A stretch of 64,000 nucleotides of DNA from Echinostoma caproni (taxonomy: Eukaryota; Platyhelminthes; Trematoda; Plagiorchiida; Echinostomatidae), in NCBI GenBank assembly GCA_900618425.1, contig UZAN01039600.1:1-64000 (forward strand). Reading direction: 5' to 3'. The notes under the pieces are model-generated. The model made no database searches and was not told the origin of the DNA. It saw only the letters and a program-made list of their open reading frames with translations. The translations under genes were made by a program, and so were the position numbers. How positions within the stretch are numbered: the first letter of the stretch is position 1; each line of letters starts with the position of its first letter. Shown here one piece after another: positions 63,168 to 64,000 of the stretch.

Positions 63168-63981
63168 GTTGGTATAACTTTCGCTTGAGGTTAATGGTAC
63201 AATACAGCCAGACCTCCTTAAGTATTATTTTTTTCAAATGTCGAATTCATTCAATTAGCCCCTAGCAGTTGGGCTTCGAATCAAATTGAAAACTTTTCCC
63301 TGTATTATAAACAAATAAATAAGCTGCCTCGATAGTTGTTGTCAATGGTTAGGGTGCGACATGAAATAGAAGAAATTGGCAAGTGTTTTTGAACAACCAA
63401 CTTGCTGGATTCCGTGAAACGTTGACCGCCTCCTGTCACTGTTGCACTAGGCTCCGTGGTGCGTTCAACAAACTTGTATCAATTACAATTTTAGATCACT
63501 AAAAGAAAATGTCCCGCATTAAACCCGAGGGGTAATGGGCTTACAGTAAATCTTCTTTATTTATTTTACTGATTATAGACACTCTTTTAGAATCCATTTT
63601 TGCATGTTAGTCTGAACCAATCATTACAATCAATATTACTGAGAATTCATATTGATTTTGTAGCGCTTAAAACTAGTGAAACATTTATTGTAGTTAACCT
63701 AACTTTGAATTGCTTTGTGCATGTCGTACTTTGGGTTCAAATTTACGTGCTCCTAACCAAATTCATTTGCTTCTTCACTCTATTTTAATCAGAGGCGAAA
63801 TCCAATTCATTTAGTTTGGCATAATACCCTGCAAAATCAAATCATACTTGTTCAATTCATATTTTATGGATTTAAAGTACTATAATAATTTGCAATCCTG
63901 CTTTTGTGATGTTTTAAGTTATTGACATAACCCTAGCAACTATGTATCCGTTGAGTATTACTGACTTACATCTATTGGCAG

Positions 63982-64000
63982 GACCATCGAAACAACAGGT
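63982..64000 (+). CDS. putative exon truncated by the window edge
   Basis: After the acceptor ATCTATTGGCAG the last 19 bases read (G)-GA CCA TCG AAA CAA CAG GT, giving GPSKQQ in phase with the preceding exon. Too short to judge alone. Confidence 0.35.

Overview
The window looks like intron-rich, repeat-laden nuclear DNA of a flatworm, most likely a digenean trematode. There are no bacterial-style operons. Coding sequence is confined to short exons with GT-AG borders, separated by kilobases of AT-rich DNA. The repeats belong to classes typical of trematode genomes: RTE elements of the SR2 kind, CR1/jockey-like LINEs, Penelope-like elements and Tc1/mariner. The taxon is inferred from content only.

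Left third (1-22 kb, + strand): six exons (3219-3454, 6725-6927, 9611-9698, 12438-12668, 17299-17721, 21649-21878) join with matching splice phases (1,0,1,1,1) into one open frame of about 470 residues ending in TAA. It is the C-terminal part of a large protein. I assign it to SPAG17/PF6, the central-pair protein of motile cilia, mainly from the PapD/ASH-like domain in the last two exons. Its introns hold RTE 3' ends, a Tc1 transposase relic, a Penelope-like N-terminal relic and an assembly gap (18273-18965).

Middle (22-41 kb): mostly featureless DNA plus a possible 3' terminal exon (25982-26072), the best-preserved mobile element of the window (a Penelope-like element at about 33.9-35.3 kb with a 438-codon reverse transcriptase plus GIY-YIG frame), another Penelope-like nuclease fragment, CR1 and jockey-like relics, and a tRNA-like sequence at 40930-41009.

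Right part (41-64 kb): a retroelement graveyard (44.8-54.8 kb) containing a Penelope-like 3' part, a decayed RTE with an antisense jockey-like fragment inside it, a nearly complete but decayed CR1-like LINE, and two Penelope-like pieces in opposite orientation. Phase-compatible exon candidates of unknown function occur on both strands: + strand 42717-42770, 57664-57743, 63065-63167 and 63982 onward; - strand 55602-56032 and 41628-41837. If real, two genes of opposite orientation are interleaved here. I did not recognise either protein.

No bacterial defence system, CRISPR array or other clearly new system is visible. The points most worth a second look are the open Penelope-like frame, the interleaved exon sets and the head-to-head Penelope-like arrangement.
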